DNA of 41,234 nucleotides from Pseudomonadota bacterium. Lineage in GTDB: Bacteria; Pseudomonadota; Gammaproteobacteria; Steroidobacterales; Steroidobacteraceae. The DNA lies in assembly GCA_023391335.1 (NCBI GenBank), contig JAEWBG010000087.1:1-41234 (forward strand). The letters run 5' to 3'. The notes under the pieces were generated by a model. That model did no database searches and was not told where the DNA came from. It saw only the letters and a list, made by a program, of their open reading frames with translations. Of this stretch, positions 1-9,668 are shown one piece after another. The position numbers and the translations under genes were made by a program. Numbering within the stretch: position 1 is the stretch's first letter; each line of letters starts with the position of its first letter.

Positions 1-309
1 AAGCGCTGCGCGCAAGCCAGAACGGACGCGCGGCTCACACCAGACACCTCACACCTACGGCTTCCGCTGTTCAACACAACTCTGTGTGCTCCGTGCTCTC
101 CGTGTCCTCCGTGTGAAATCTCTTTGATGAGAAGGCAAGCCGACTTTGTCGGCAAGCGAGCCTATCGGCAGGGAAGCCGTTGGCAGGAAAGCGCTGCGCG
201 CAAGCCAGAACGGACGCGCGGCTCACACCAGACACCTCACACCTACGGCTTCCGCTGTTCAACACAACTCTGTGTGCTCCGTGCTCTCCGTGTCCTCCGT
301 GTGAAATCT
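1..309. repeat. 121-bp direct repeat (1-121 and 189-309)
   Basis: Bases 1-121 recur as 189-309 with a constant offset of 188 and no difference I can find. The first copy may extend left of the window. The unit holds a stretch rich in CCGTG/CTCCGTG words (about 85-117 and 273-305). The same kind of word recurs inverted at about 1148-1177 and near 5570-5605. The second copy ends about 40 bp before the acetyltransferase start, so the promoter of that gene must lie in or next to repeat DNA. Confidence 0.9.
134..206. repeat. tandem mini-palindrome array (four units)
   Basis: Four short palindromes follow each other at a spacing of about 20 nt: GCCGAC-ttt-GTCGGC, GCC-tat-CGGC, GCC-gtt-GGC and GCGC-tgc-GCGC. 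Each is preceded by a purine pair and followed by CAAG or AGG. Loops are about three bases. The same unit types recur in other spacers of this window (884-1275, 1403-1760, 5441-5800, 15968-16032, 16411-16487, 19475-19547). I see no ORF here that is independent of the repeat. Confidence 0.75.
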
Positions 310-350
310 TCTTTCGCCAGCCCGCGATTCTGCTCGTGTACTCTTACATC

Positions 351-800
351 ATGTCATCACCTATCCGTACCCGAGCCCTTGAAGTAAACGACCGCGCAGC
401 GTGGCAACAACTCTGGGACGGGTACCTCGAGTTCTACAGGCAATCTTTGCCGCGAGAGATCACCGAGTTCACGTGGTCGAGACTCGTCGATCCCTCCGAA
501 ACGCTATCAGGCATCGTGGCGGTGGATGCGAAAGATCGACTGCTAGGATTTGCTCATCAGCACATCCATTTGTCGACGTGGTCGACGAAGGGCTACTGCT
601 ATTTGGAAGATCTGTACGTTGAACCGAGCGCGCGCGGCTCCGGTGTGGGTCGAGCATTGATTGAGGCGGTGTATCGATGGGCGGATGAGCGCGGCGCGAC
701 TCGCGTCTACTGGCACACCGAAGAAACGAACGAACAGGCTCGTCGCCTTTACGATCGCATCGGCAAACTTGCCCCGTTCGTGCAGTACCGTCGCGAATAG
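351..800 (+). CDS. GNAT family N-acetyltransferase
   Basis: This 149-residue protein is a single GNAT domain, which transfers the acetyl group of acetyl-CoA to an amine; the substrate cannot be told from sequence. The acetyl-CoA-binding region is visible as LYVEPSARGSGVGRALIEAV (about residues 88-107), which contains the R/Q-x-x-G-x-G/A pyrophosphate loop. A conserved tail NEQARRLYDRIG follows. The start at 351 gives MSSPIRTRALEVND, a usual GNAT N-terminus, while the in-frame upstream extension reads through the 121-bp repeat. No convincing ribosome-binding site precedes the ATG. The gene stands alone between repeat-rich spacers. Confidence 0.9.
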   Translation: MSSPIRTRALEVNDRAAWQQLWDGYLEFYRQSLPREITEFTWSRLVDPSETLSGIVAVDAKDRLLGFAHQHIHLSTWSTKGYCYLEDLYVEPSARGSGVGRALIEAVYRWADERGATRVYWHTEETNEQARRLYDRIGKLAPFVQYRRE

Positions 801-1402
801 GAAGCAAGAAGCTGAATCTCACTTAGAGCACACAGAGTTCAAGAGCCGTCGCACCCGCGTAGGCGGATGTAACACGACGGACGACTGCGTCGTCAGGTAG
901 GCCTTCGGCAGGAAGGATCCTCTCGGATCAGGATGGCCTTGCGGCAGGACAGAAGGAGATGCGGCAGACGACTGCATCGTCGACTATTCACGTGACGTGT
1001 CTGGTGAGTTCGTCACTCCCACGAAGATGACACCTGCGTGGGGATGACCGAATAATTCTGGCCTGCGCGAAGCGCTCCCTTGCCAATGGCTTCCTTGCCG
1101 TTAGGCTTGCTTACCGACAGAGTCGGCTTGCCCTCTCCTTAAAGAGATTTCACACGGAGGACACGGAGAGCACGGAGAAAAAAGGGAGACATGGTCGATC
1201 CATGTAACGACGGCCGATTGGCGTCGTCAGGTGGACCTCCGGCAGGAAGCATTCTCTCGGATCAGCGTCGTCGCTAGTGTCCTGCCCCGCGACTCGTGAC
1301 GTTTAACCCGTGACGAAAAGGAATCTCACACAAGAGCGCACAGAGTCCGAGGCATCAGTATCCGAACGCGTGACATGTTTGGTGTGAGCGCGCGTGTGTT
1401 GT
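801..1402. repeat. repeat-rich spacer, no gene seen
   Basis: This spacer is a mosaic of repeat modules. Bases 847-866 (CGTCGCACCCGCGTAGGCGG) recur exactly at 5141-5160. Mini-palindromes such as GACGActgcgTCGTC, GATCCtctcGGATC and GCCttcGGC lie at about 884-990 and again at about 1205-1275. REP-like words with CCCACG and CGTGGGG lie at about 1010-1050. A CACGGAGGACACGGAG stretch lies at about 1144-1175. Open frames crossing it are low-complexity readings of the repeats. Confidence 0.7.
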
Positions 1403-1760
1403 GGCCTGCGCGAAGCGCTCTGACCTGACGCCCGTCCATCCTGACGCATCGCGTCCCTCCTGCCGAAGGCCTTCCTGACGACTAAGTCGTCCGTCGGTGC
1501 TCCGTTCTGTCCCGACGCCGTCCTTCTCGATGCGAAGCATCCGTCCTTTGACTTTTCTGACCTGACGCTAGTCCTTCCTGACGCAACGCGTCCCTCCTGC
1601 CGAAGGCCTTCCTGACGACGAAGTCGTCCGTCGCTGCTCCGTTCTGACCTGACGCTAGTCCTTCCTGACGCATCGCGTCCCTCCTGCCACCGGCCCTCTT
1701 GACGACAAAGTCGTCCGTCATTGCTCTGCTCTGTCCCGACAAAGTCGTCCGTCGTTGCTC
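1403..1760. repeat. long mini-palindrome array with varying stems
   Basis: About sixteen short palindromes are tiled at roughly 20-22 nt. Examples are TGACGAC-gaa-GTCGTCC, TGACGC-atc-GCGTCC, GATGC-gaa-GCATCC, TGCC-gaa-GGC, GAC-gcta-GTC and GCGC-gaa-GCGC. The flanks (CT or TC before, TCC and a short pyrimidine stretch after) and the loop of three to four bases stay alike. The stem sequence differs from unit to unit and remains self-complementary. The array lies upstream of the GGDEF-EAL gene. Confidence 0.8.
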
Positions 1761-1922
1761 AGGCACACGCGTCCTTCTGTCAAATTCAAACTCTACGCCT
1801 GTCTCACTTTCCATAACTGCGCGACCGACTTGGCACTTTGGCCTGCAAAAGTGTGCTGCAGGTCCGCATTGAGATAGGTCGATTCCTCAGACTTCATCAA
1901 AATCACAACGAAGTCTCCGTGA

Positions 1923-3473
1923 ATGCTTGTTCTTGCTATCTTTTGCACGCTGGCGCTGTGCGCGGTGTCCGTCTGGGCGCTCGTCATGCGTACTCGCGTC
2001 TCCCATCTCACTCAAGCGATCACCGAAGCGGAATCGCGGCATCTCGAGTTCCTCGAGCAAACCGAGCAAGGTGGCGCGATTCGCAAACGCATTGAAGCGC
2101 AACTGCTAGAGAAGCAGCGCTGGCTCGATCAATTGGCGCATCACGATCAGCTTACCGGGCTGCCGAATCGTTTGTATCTCGGTGCCCACTTACCCGGCGC
2201 AATTGAAGAAGCCCGCCGTCGGCGGCTCCCGCTTGCGGTTCTGTTTTTGGATCTCGATCGCTTCAAGCACATCAACGATACCTACGGGCACGAAACCGGC
2301 GACAAGCTGCTGCAAGCCGTCGCGCAACGCATTCGCGATGCCGTTCGCAACGATGACGTCGTGGTGCGCATGGGCGGCGATGAGTTCGTCGTGATCTTGA
2401 GTGCAATCCGCACAGCGAATCATGTGAGTGAAACCGCAGGACGCATCACGGCCGCACTGAATGCGCCGATCACCATCGACGGCCGGCCTTTGGTCACCAC
2501 CGTAAGCGTGGGCGTCAGTGTCTTCCCGCGCGATGGCGACGATGTGGGCTCGCTACTGCGGCACTCAGATACCGCGATGTATCAAGCAAAAGATCGCGGG
2601 CGCAACAACGTGCAAGTATTCAGTCCCGCGATGGATCGCGCCTTGAAAGAGCGCGTCGCGATGGAAGCGAGTCTGCGCGCAGCCATCTCCGATCAGCAAC
2701 TCGACGTCCACTATCAGCCGCTGATCGACATGGAAACGCGCGAGGTGATCTCGCTGGAGGCATTGATCCGCTGGCATGAGCCGGAGGAAGGCTCGATCTC
2801 GCCGATGCGTTTCATTCCGATTGCGGAAGAAACCGGCCTGATCGTCGAGATCGGCGAGTTCGTTCTCAGGCGCATCGCTCAAGACATGGTGCAATGGCGC
2901 GCACAGGGAGCACAGCTCGTCCCCGTTGCGATGAACGTTTCGGCTGGACAGCTGCGTCGAGGCGACTTGCAGTCCAGCATCATGTCGGTCTTGCGCGAAC
3001 ACGATTTGGATAACGATCTATTGCAGATCGAACTCACCGAAAGCGCGATGTTCGAACAGTCCGAAGGCACGCACGCAGAGAACAATCCAGTGGCACGCCT
3101 CAGGCAGTTGGGAATTCGCGTGGCATTGGACGATTTCGGGACCGGCTACTCAAGCCTGAGCTATTTGAAACACTGGCATGTGGACTACTTGAAGATCGAT
3201 CGCAGTTTCGTTCGCGATCTCGTCACCGATTCGAACGACCATGCAATCGTAGGCGCGATCCTGGCGATGGCGCGACACTTACACATCAAGGTCATTGCCG
3301 AGGGAGTCGAGGGATGGCCGCAATTGGAAACGTTGCGCCGGCTCGGCTGCCGGTACGCCCAAGGCTATCTGTTCTCCGAACCGCTTTCGGCAGCCAATTG
3401 TCGTGAGCTGTTGAGTGGACGCCCGGTCTGGGGTGTCGATTGCGCATCGGAGTTGCTCACGGTCCGCGCATAA
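1923..3473 (+). CDS. GGDEF-EAL cyclic-di-GMP turnover protein
   Basis: The 516-residue protein has one N-terminal membrane segment (residues 1-20), a short coiled linker (30-72), a GGDEF domain (about 75-235) and an EAL domain (about 250-500). The cyclase motif GGDEF is intact at 151-155, with an inhibitory RxxD site (RNDD) at 142-145. The EAL motif is intact at 279-281. Downstream metal and catalytic signatures NVSAGQLR, ELTES, LDDFGTGYSSL, LKIDRSF, EGVE and QGYLFSEPL are all present. Both diguanylate cyclase and cyclic-di-GMP phosphodiesterase activities are therefore possible; which dominates cannot be told. There is no separate sensory domain beyond the membrane anchor. The gene is monocistronic. 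Confidence 0.95.
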   Translation: MLVLAIFCTLALCAVSVWALVMRTRVSHLTQAITEAESRHLEFLEQTEQGGAIRKRIEAQLLEKQRWLDQLAHHDQLTGLPNRLYLGAHLPGAIEEARRRRLPLAVLFLDLDRFKHINDTYGHETGDKLLQAVAQRIRDAVRNDDVVVRMGGDEFVVILSAIRTANHVSETAGRITAALNAPITIDGRPLVTTVSVGVSVFPRDGDDVGSLLRHSDTAMYQAKDRGRNNVQVFSPAMDRALKERVAMEASLRAAISDQQLDVHYQPLIDMETREVISLEALIRWHEPEEGSISPMRFIPIAEETGLIVEIGEFVLRRIAQDMVQWRAQGAQLVPVAMNVSAGQLRRGDLQSSIMSVLREHDLDNDLLQIELTESAMFEQSEGTHAENNPVARLRQLGIRVALDDFGTGYSSLSYLKHWHVDYLKIDRSFVRDLVTDSNDHAIVGAILAMARHLHIKVIAEGVEGWPQLETLRRLGCRYAQGYLFSEPLSAANCRELLSGRPVWGVDCASELLTVRA

Positions 3474-3553
3474 CCATCCAAAGCAGCGGGTGAGCCCCAG
3501 CCAGTCTTTATTTGAGTCTTGGCTTCCAGGAGAAGCCCCGAAGAACCCATTTA

Positions 3554-3622
3554 GACAGGATTAACAAGATGAAGGGGATGTCTGAGAGCAGGCCTCCTCC
3601 TGTCGATCCTGCGCATCCTGTC
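3554..3622. repeat. inverted ACAGGAT-type repeat
   Basis: GACAGGATTAACAAGATGA at the left is answered at the right by an inverted version containing CCTGTCGATCCTG and CATCCTGTCC. The pair could fold into an imperfect stem. A similar element lies at 5231-5317. It sits between the end of the GGDEF-EAL gene and the convergent small gene, so it may serve as a transcription boundary; that role is inference. Confidence 0.7.
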
Positions 3623-3655
3623 CAAACGTCTGTGCTTCTTCGCACGCCTCACAAA

Positions 3656-3970
3656 CTAGTTAAGCGTGATCGACGGCACGTCACCGTCATCGAACGACTG
3701 CCTGAGTTGCTGAGCGACTTCTTCAATGCCGTTCATGCTGCAGCCGATTTGCGCCGACCACCCCTGTAGGGCGAATTCTTTCTCGATTGCGCGCAGCGAG
3801 TTCAGCAGCAGGAGCGCATCGAGCATGGGCATCGAAAGCCGCAACGGCTCATCGTCATCCTGACAGTGCAGTGTCACGGTGCCGCAGATTGCCGGCTTGT
3901 CGTCTGGCACTTCGGCGGTCGCGGCGGCAGTGATCACTTCACGAGATCCTGGTAGATCTGCAAGACACAT
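3656..3970 (-). CDS. hypothetical protein, 104 aa
   Basis: I do not recognise the family. The 104-residue product begins MCLADLPGSREV, has no signal peptide or membrane segment, and contains a beta-like stretch (CGTVTLHCQDDDEPLRL, about 29-45) followed by a leucine-rich probable helix (PMLDALLLLNSLRAIEKEFA, about 48-67). The coding claim rests on a good ribosome-binding site: GGAG lies seven bases before the ATG on the minus strand. The composition is also ordinary and protein-like. It is convergent with the GGDEF-EAL gene and divergent from the secreted-protein gene at 4134. Homologue searches would settle whether it is conserved. Confidence 0.65.
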   Translation of the reverse strand: MCLADLPGSREVITAAATAEVPDDKPAICGTVTLHCQDDDEPLRLSMPMLDALLLLNSLRAIEKEFALQGWSAQIGCSMNGIEEVAQQLRQSFDDGDVPSITLN

Positions 3971-4133
3971 GAGCTTCTCCGAGTGGATCTGTCAACCCGC
4001 AACGCGCCAGCAAGGCGTTCAGGTCCGCTGAATCAGAAGAAACTCCGCACACACATGGCTGGAACCACCCCTTCCATGCGACATTCTGGACGTACGCGCG
4101 AAAGGTGGGCGCATGGCGCATTGGAGTTTCGAT

Positions 4134-4814
4134 ATGTTCAGCCGATTTTCCAAACACATTCTCATTGCGACTGCCGCCGCATTAGCCGCTTCCATCGCAC
4201 TCGCACAAACTTCGGGCGGCTCCGCGGGAACTGGCGCTGGCAACGCCGCCGGCACCGGCAACGCGGGCACCTCCGGAATCTCAACTCCGACTCCTTCCCC
4301 CACGCCCTCCGCGAGCACGCCCGCATCGCCGCCCGCGCCACCCGAAGCTCAAACAGTGCCGACCCCGGCGCAAGGGCCGAATACGCCAACACCCACTGCA
4401 TCTACGCCGCCAAGCACGAGCAACGATGGCACTCCCACCAACAACGCGAACAACGCAACCAACACGGGGGACTTCCGCACGCCGAGTTCAGCTCAGAACC
4501 GCAATGCGACGAGCGCCACCGCCGCGCCAAGCAGCGCGACAAACGCGACCACGCAGTGCAATCAACAGGACGAACTGGCGCGCTCTGAATGTGAACGCCG
4601 CGATATGACGAACGATGACGATCTGCCCGCGGGCGTAACGCGGTCAATGCGCAATCGACAGATGGAGCGAACGCGAACCGCGAGTGCTCCGGCTAGTTCG
4701 AGCCGAGATAGCACGCAATCCAGCCAATCCAACGATCAGAATGAGGAAAGCGCGACGGAAGAGAACGAAGCGACGAACGACTCCGACACGCTTGGCAGTG
4801 CGCCGACGCGGTAG
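4134..4814 (+). CDS. secreted low-complexity Ala/Thr/Ser/Asn-rich protein
   Basis: The 226-residue product starts with a clear Sec signal peptide (MFSRFSKHILIATAAALAAS, then IALAQ with likely cleavage after ALA). The mature part is almost entirely Ala, Thr, Ser, Asn, Gly, Pro and Gln, becoming Glu/Asp/Asn-rich near the C-terminus. Two cysteines, about 40 residues past mid-protein and 11 residues apart (TQCNQ and SECER), could form a disulfide. The start at 4134 was preferred over the in-frame ATG at 4113 because GGAG sits seven bases before it and the signal peptide begins there. No catalytic domain is visible; an extracellular or periplasmic disordered protein is the most that can be inferred. 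Confidence 0.75.
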   Translation: MFSRFSKHILIATAAALAASIALAQTSGGSAGTGAGNAAGTGNAGTSGISTPTPSPTPSASTPASPPAPPEAQTVPTPAQGPNTPTPTASTPPSTSNDGTPTNNANNATNTGDFRTPSSAQNRNATSATAAPSSATNATTQCNQQDELARSECERRDMTNDDDLPAGVTRSMRNRQMERTRTASAPASSSRDSTQSSQSNDQNEESATEENEATNDSDTLGSAPTR

Positions 4815-5230
4815 GGGAACCGATCAAAGAGCGTTTAAGGAACGACAGATCGCTCTACGATCGAGAAGGACCGACGTCGGGAAAGACGCGTTGCGTCGCG
4901 AAGGACCGCGTCGGGTCAGAGTCCGAGAGCGCACTTGGCTGCTGATCCAGCGCTCTCCGGGGAAATTCTTCACGCGGAGGGTCGGACGCAACACAAAGCG
5001 CACAAAGAGAAATCGTGCGCGTGAAGCGTGCGATGTGGGGTGCACACGAACCTCACCGCTAACGTTCAGACCCGTGGCTCCTGATCTTTGACGGGTAACA
5101 AAAAAAAGATCTCACAAAAGAACTCTCAGCGGTCAAGTGCCGTCGCACCCGCGTAGGCGGCTGGCTATCGTGTCTAAGTCTGTCCATATCTAAGTTCTTC
5201 GCTTTGCACCGGAGCAGAAGTTAAGACGCT
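4815..5230. repeat. repeat-rich spacer, no gene seen
   Basis: The spacer holds reverse-orientation mini-palindromes at about 4868-4922 (GACcgacGTC, GACGCgttGCGTC), a stretch with ACACAAAGCGCACAAAGAG words, and a copy of the 20-bp word CGTCGCACCCGCGTAGGCGG at 5141-5160 shared with 847-866. Frames that stay open across it are Arg-rich readings of the repeats and have no ribosome-binding site. Confidence 0.6.
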
Positions 5231-5317
5231 GGACAGGATGAACAGGATTGACGGGATGGTCGGAGCTGAACAATCTGTTCTCGCTTTCTACATCCTGTTC
5301 ATCTGGTTAATCCTGTC
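5231..5317. repeat. inverted ACAGGAT-type repeat pair
   Basis: GGACAGGATGAACAGGATTG at the left and CATCCTGTTCATCTGG plus TTAATCCTGTCAGG at the right are largely complementary, with about 40 bases between them, so a long imperfect hairpin is possible. The sequence type matches the element at 3554-3622. Similar GACAGGAT/AACAGGAT spacer repeats are, to my knowledge, widespread in environmental bacterial genomes, but their function is not established. Confidence 0.75.
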
Positions 5318-5440
5318 AGGATTTCTGTCTTCTTCAGCTTCGCATTCAGACAGTGAATTCCACGGGTAATGCGGGGAAAGAAGCGAGCGGTTCAGTCTTG
5401 CAATTCAGCAGTCAGTAGTCAGTCGTCACTCAAGAGATCT

Positions 5441-5740
5441 GGCCTGCGCGCAGCGCTTCCCCGCGACCCAGCAGATCGTGTGCGACTCTGCGGGAAGTCC
5501 CGTGCGGACCAATGGCTTCCCTGCCGATAGGCTTGCTTGCCGACACAGTCGGCTTGCCGCTTCGGAAATAGTTTCCACGGAGCACGGGGAGACCACGGAG
5601 ACCGGAAGGACAAGTCTGTTCTGGCCTGCGCGAAGCGCTCGCCTGCGACCCAGCAGATCGTGTGCGACTCTGCGGGAAGTCCCGTGCGGACCAATGGCTT
5701 CCTTGCCGGCAGGCTCGCTTGCCGACAAAGTCGGCTTGCC
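5441..5740. repeat. 118-bp direct repeat (5441-5558 and 5623-5740)
   Basis: Two 118-base copies align without gaps at an offset of 182. Their middle part, from GACCCAGCAGATCG to ACCAATGGCTTCC, is identical. Differences cluster in the mini-palindromes at the two ends (for example GCCgatAGGC against GCCggcAGGC, and GACacaGTC against GACaaaGTC), so pairing is kept. Further palindromes (GACgttaGTC, GACGCgcaGCGTC) run on to about 5797. The block lies just downstream of hutG and may terminate that operon. Confidence 0.85.
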
Positions 5741-5800
5741 TCTTTTTCTTTGTCTGTCCCGACGTTAGTCCTTCACGACGCGCAGCGTCCGCCCTCACTC

Positions 5801-6600
5801 TCAGCTCGATCGATGCGACCCGCATTCGACAAACGTTTCAAGCAATCTCCCGATCAACGATTGCGCACGAGCCGCGCGATATGCATTCCAGTCCGGGTGC
5901 GGTCCTTCGTCCAAATAGGCTCGCTGCGCGAGTTCTAATTGCACGGCAAATATTCGTTCCGACGGACGCCCATAGTTCTGCGTGATGTAGCCGCCCTTGA
6001 AACGGCCATCGAGCACCGAACCGAATTCACCGTCGGCGGTGAGTACGCTCAGGAGCGAGTCCGCGATTTCCTTGGGACATGCAGCACCCTCTCGCGTGCC
6101 GAGATTGAATTCGGGCAGCACGCCTTCGAACAACCCGGGTACTTCACTCGCGACGGAATGGCCATCCCACAACAATGCGTACCCAAATTGTTCGCGAATT
6201 CGCTGTAGCTCCGTCTCGATCTTCTCGTGATAGGGCTTCCAATACATTTGCACGCGCTGCTGAACCTCGGACAACGAGGGCGTTTGATCTGCGACGTAGA
6301 TCGATTCGCCGCCGAACGTCACCGCAGCACACACCGGCGAAGTTGGCTGCGTCGCATACAAAGGGCGCGAGTCGGCGGCACGATTCAAATCGACGACATA
6401 GCGCGAATAGTTTGCGACCAGCACTGATGCCCCCATGTCGCGCGCGAAATCGTAGAGTCGGTCGACATGCCAATCTGTATCCGGCAGCCGCTGTCCCACC
6501 GACGTGAATCGATGCAAGAGCGCGTCCGGCACTTCGATACCCGCATGAGGCACGCTAATGAGCAGCGGCAACGGTCCATGATGAAAGTCGAAGATCGGTT

Positions 6601-6604
<4 letters not shown>
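5801..6604 (-). CDS. hutG: N-formylglutamate deformylase HutG
   Basis: The 267-residue protein matches the N-formylglutamate amidohydrolase family along its whole length. It hydrolyses N-formylglutamate to glutamate and formate, the last step of the HutF-type histidine pathway, in the cytoplasm. Visible family motifs are ISVPHAG (about 17-23), TDWHVDRLYDF (43-53), VVDLNR (about 69-74), LWDGHSV (about 144-150) and PEFNLGTREGAAC, which hold the metal-binding His/Asp/Glu set. Its ATG overlaps the hutU stop (ATGA), so translation is probably coupled. It is the last gene of the minus-strand hutF-hutU-hutG operon, with repeat DNA just beyond it. Confidence 0.96.
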
Positions 6605-8244
<1,640 letters not shown>

Positions 8245-8251
8245 CGTCACC

Positions 8252-9625
8252 TCAATTCATCATTGCATCCCGAATCTTCGCGATAGCGCGCCGATATCCG
8301 GAAGCAATTGCAGTTTCAGCAAAGTGTTTGCGCTCTTGAACCAGCCAACGCCCGCCCACCATGACGTCGCGGACCACATCGGCTGTCGCCGCAAAAATGA
8401 ATGTATCGAGCATCTCATCTTCGCGACGACCGGCAAACACGGGAAGATTCGTATCGAGCACCACAATGTCGGCTCGCGCGCCGACCTCGAGCACGCCTGC
8501 CCGTCTGCCGCTCGCTGCCGCACCTGCCTGCGCAGCATGCAGCCAAAGAAATTCGCCTGTCGAACGACACGCGCCATCGGGCATCACAATGCGCTCGCGG
8601 CGCACTAAACGTTGCTGATATTCGATCCAACGCAGCTCCTCGGCCGGGACCACACTCACATTACTATCCGAACCGATCGAGCAACGCCCGCCGTGCTGAA
8701 TGAATGCCTTCGTGTCGAACAATCCATCCCCGAGATTGGCTTCGGTCGTTGGGCACAGGCACACGCCTGCACTTTGGCGTGCGACAGCCGTCAATTCTTC
8801 GCTCGTCGCGTGAGTAGCATGCACCAAGCACCAGCGCGCATCGACATTCACGTTATCCAATAACCAGCGAACTGGCGTTGTACCTAGATGGCGCTGGCAG
8901 GCATCTACTTCGGCAAGCTGCTCTGCAATGTGGATGTGAATTGGGTTCGCTGTAGCGATGCCGCTCTCTAGAACACCTCGCATCGATTGCAGCGAGACGG
9001 CACGCAGGCTGTGCAATGCGAGGCCAATGTTGGTTTGGGATGAAGACGCGGTGGCATTACGCAGGGATTCGAGCAGCCGAAGAAACGCATCGACACTCAG
9101 CACGAAATTGCGTTGCCGATCGGTTGGCGCCTGCTGATCGAAGCCGGCGCGCTCATAGAGTGTGGGAAGCAGCGTGAGCGCGATGCCCGCACTCGATGCT
9201 GCATCGATCAATGCATGACCGGCCGAGAGAGGATCTGATCCAATGCCATGCAGATAGTGAAACTCGCAAACCGAGGTGTAGCCGCTCTTGATCAGATCAA
9301 CGTAGAGCTGGGCTGCAATCGCGTTCAAGAACTCCGGGGTCAGCGCGTTCGCCAATGCATACATGCGCTCTCGCCAGGTCCAAAAGCTGTCCTGATGATC
9401 GCCGCGAACTTCAGCGAGCCCCGCCATGGCACGCTGAAACGCATGGCTATGTACATTTGGCATGCCGGGGATGGCCGCACCTGAAATCGATCGTGCTGTG
9501 GTGACGACGTCATTCGTTGCGATGTCTACGATGTCGCCCGCCGGATCGATGGAAATCACCACGTTGCGCTGCCACCCATCAGCCAGGCGAGCGCACGAAA
9601 AGCGGAAGCGCGATTGCAACGACAT
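8252..9625 (-). CDS. hutF: formimidoylglutamate deiminase HutF
   Basis: This amidohydrolase-superfamily enzyme converts N-formimidoyl-L-glutamate to N-formyl-L-glutamate and ammonia, feeding HutG. Metal-site motifs are visible: GMPNVHSHAFQRAM (HxH), HIHIAEQ, HATHAT and GSDSNVSVVP. The start at 9625 gives MSLQSRFRFSCARLADGWQR and 457 residues, close to the family's usual length. In-frame ATGs at 9649 and 9682 would add a leader not usual for the family and overlap the divergent hutI start, but no site has a strong ribosome-binding sequence, so the start is uncertain. With this start only 43 bp separate it from hutI. Confidence 0.95.
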   Translation of the reverse strand: MSLQSRFRFSCARLADGWQRNVVISIDPAGDIVDIATNDVVTTARSISGAAIPGMPNVHSHAFQRAMAGLAEVRGDHQDSFWTWRERMYALANALTPEFLNAIAAQLYVDLIKSGYTSVCEFHYLHGIGSDPLSAGHALIDAASSAGIALTLLPTLYERAGFDQQAPTDRQRNFVLSVDAFLRLLESLRNATASSSQTNIGLALHSLRAVSLQSMRGVLESGIATANPIHIHIAEQLAEVDACQRHLGTTPVRWLLDNVNVDARWCLVHATHATSEELTAVARQSAGVCLCPTTEANLGDGLFDTKAFIQHGGRCSIGSDSNVSVVPAEELRWIEYQQRLVRRERIVMPDGACRSTGEFLWLHAAQAGAAASGRRAGVLEVGARADIVVLDTNLPVFAGRREDEMLDTFIFAATADVVRDVMVGGRWLVQERKHFAETAIASGYRRAIAKIRDAMMN

Positions 9626-9668
9626 GGCCGCAGTATAAGACTCGCTCATTACGAAGGTTGCAATCGAC

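Noticed and set aside
1403..1760. possible CRISPR array
   Set aside because: The units have no constant repeat separated by unique spacers of fixed length, the stems vary while the flanks stay, and no cas gene is present.
1482..1814. 110-aa minus-strand frame with repeated TDDFVV/GRRDA words
   Set aside because: It is a reading of the mini-palindrome array; the peptide repeats follow the DNA repeat period and there is no independent coding evidence.
3983..4588. 201-aa frame overlapping the secreted-protein gene
   Set aside because: Its Arg/His-rich composition is a frame-shifted reading; the signal peptide and ribosome-binding site belong to the frame starting at 4134.
5426..5825. several 90-130-aa frames on both strands in the 5.4-5.8 kb spacer
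   Set aside because: All are translations of the 118-bp direct repeat, with the same peptide words in each copy.
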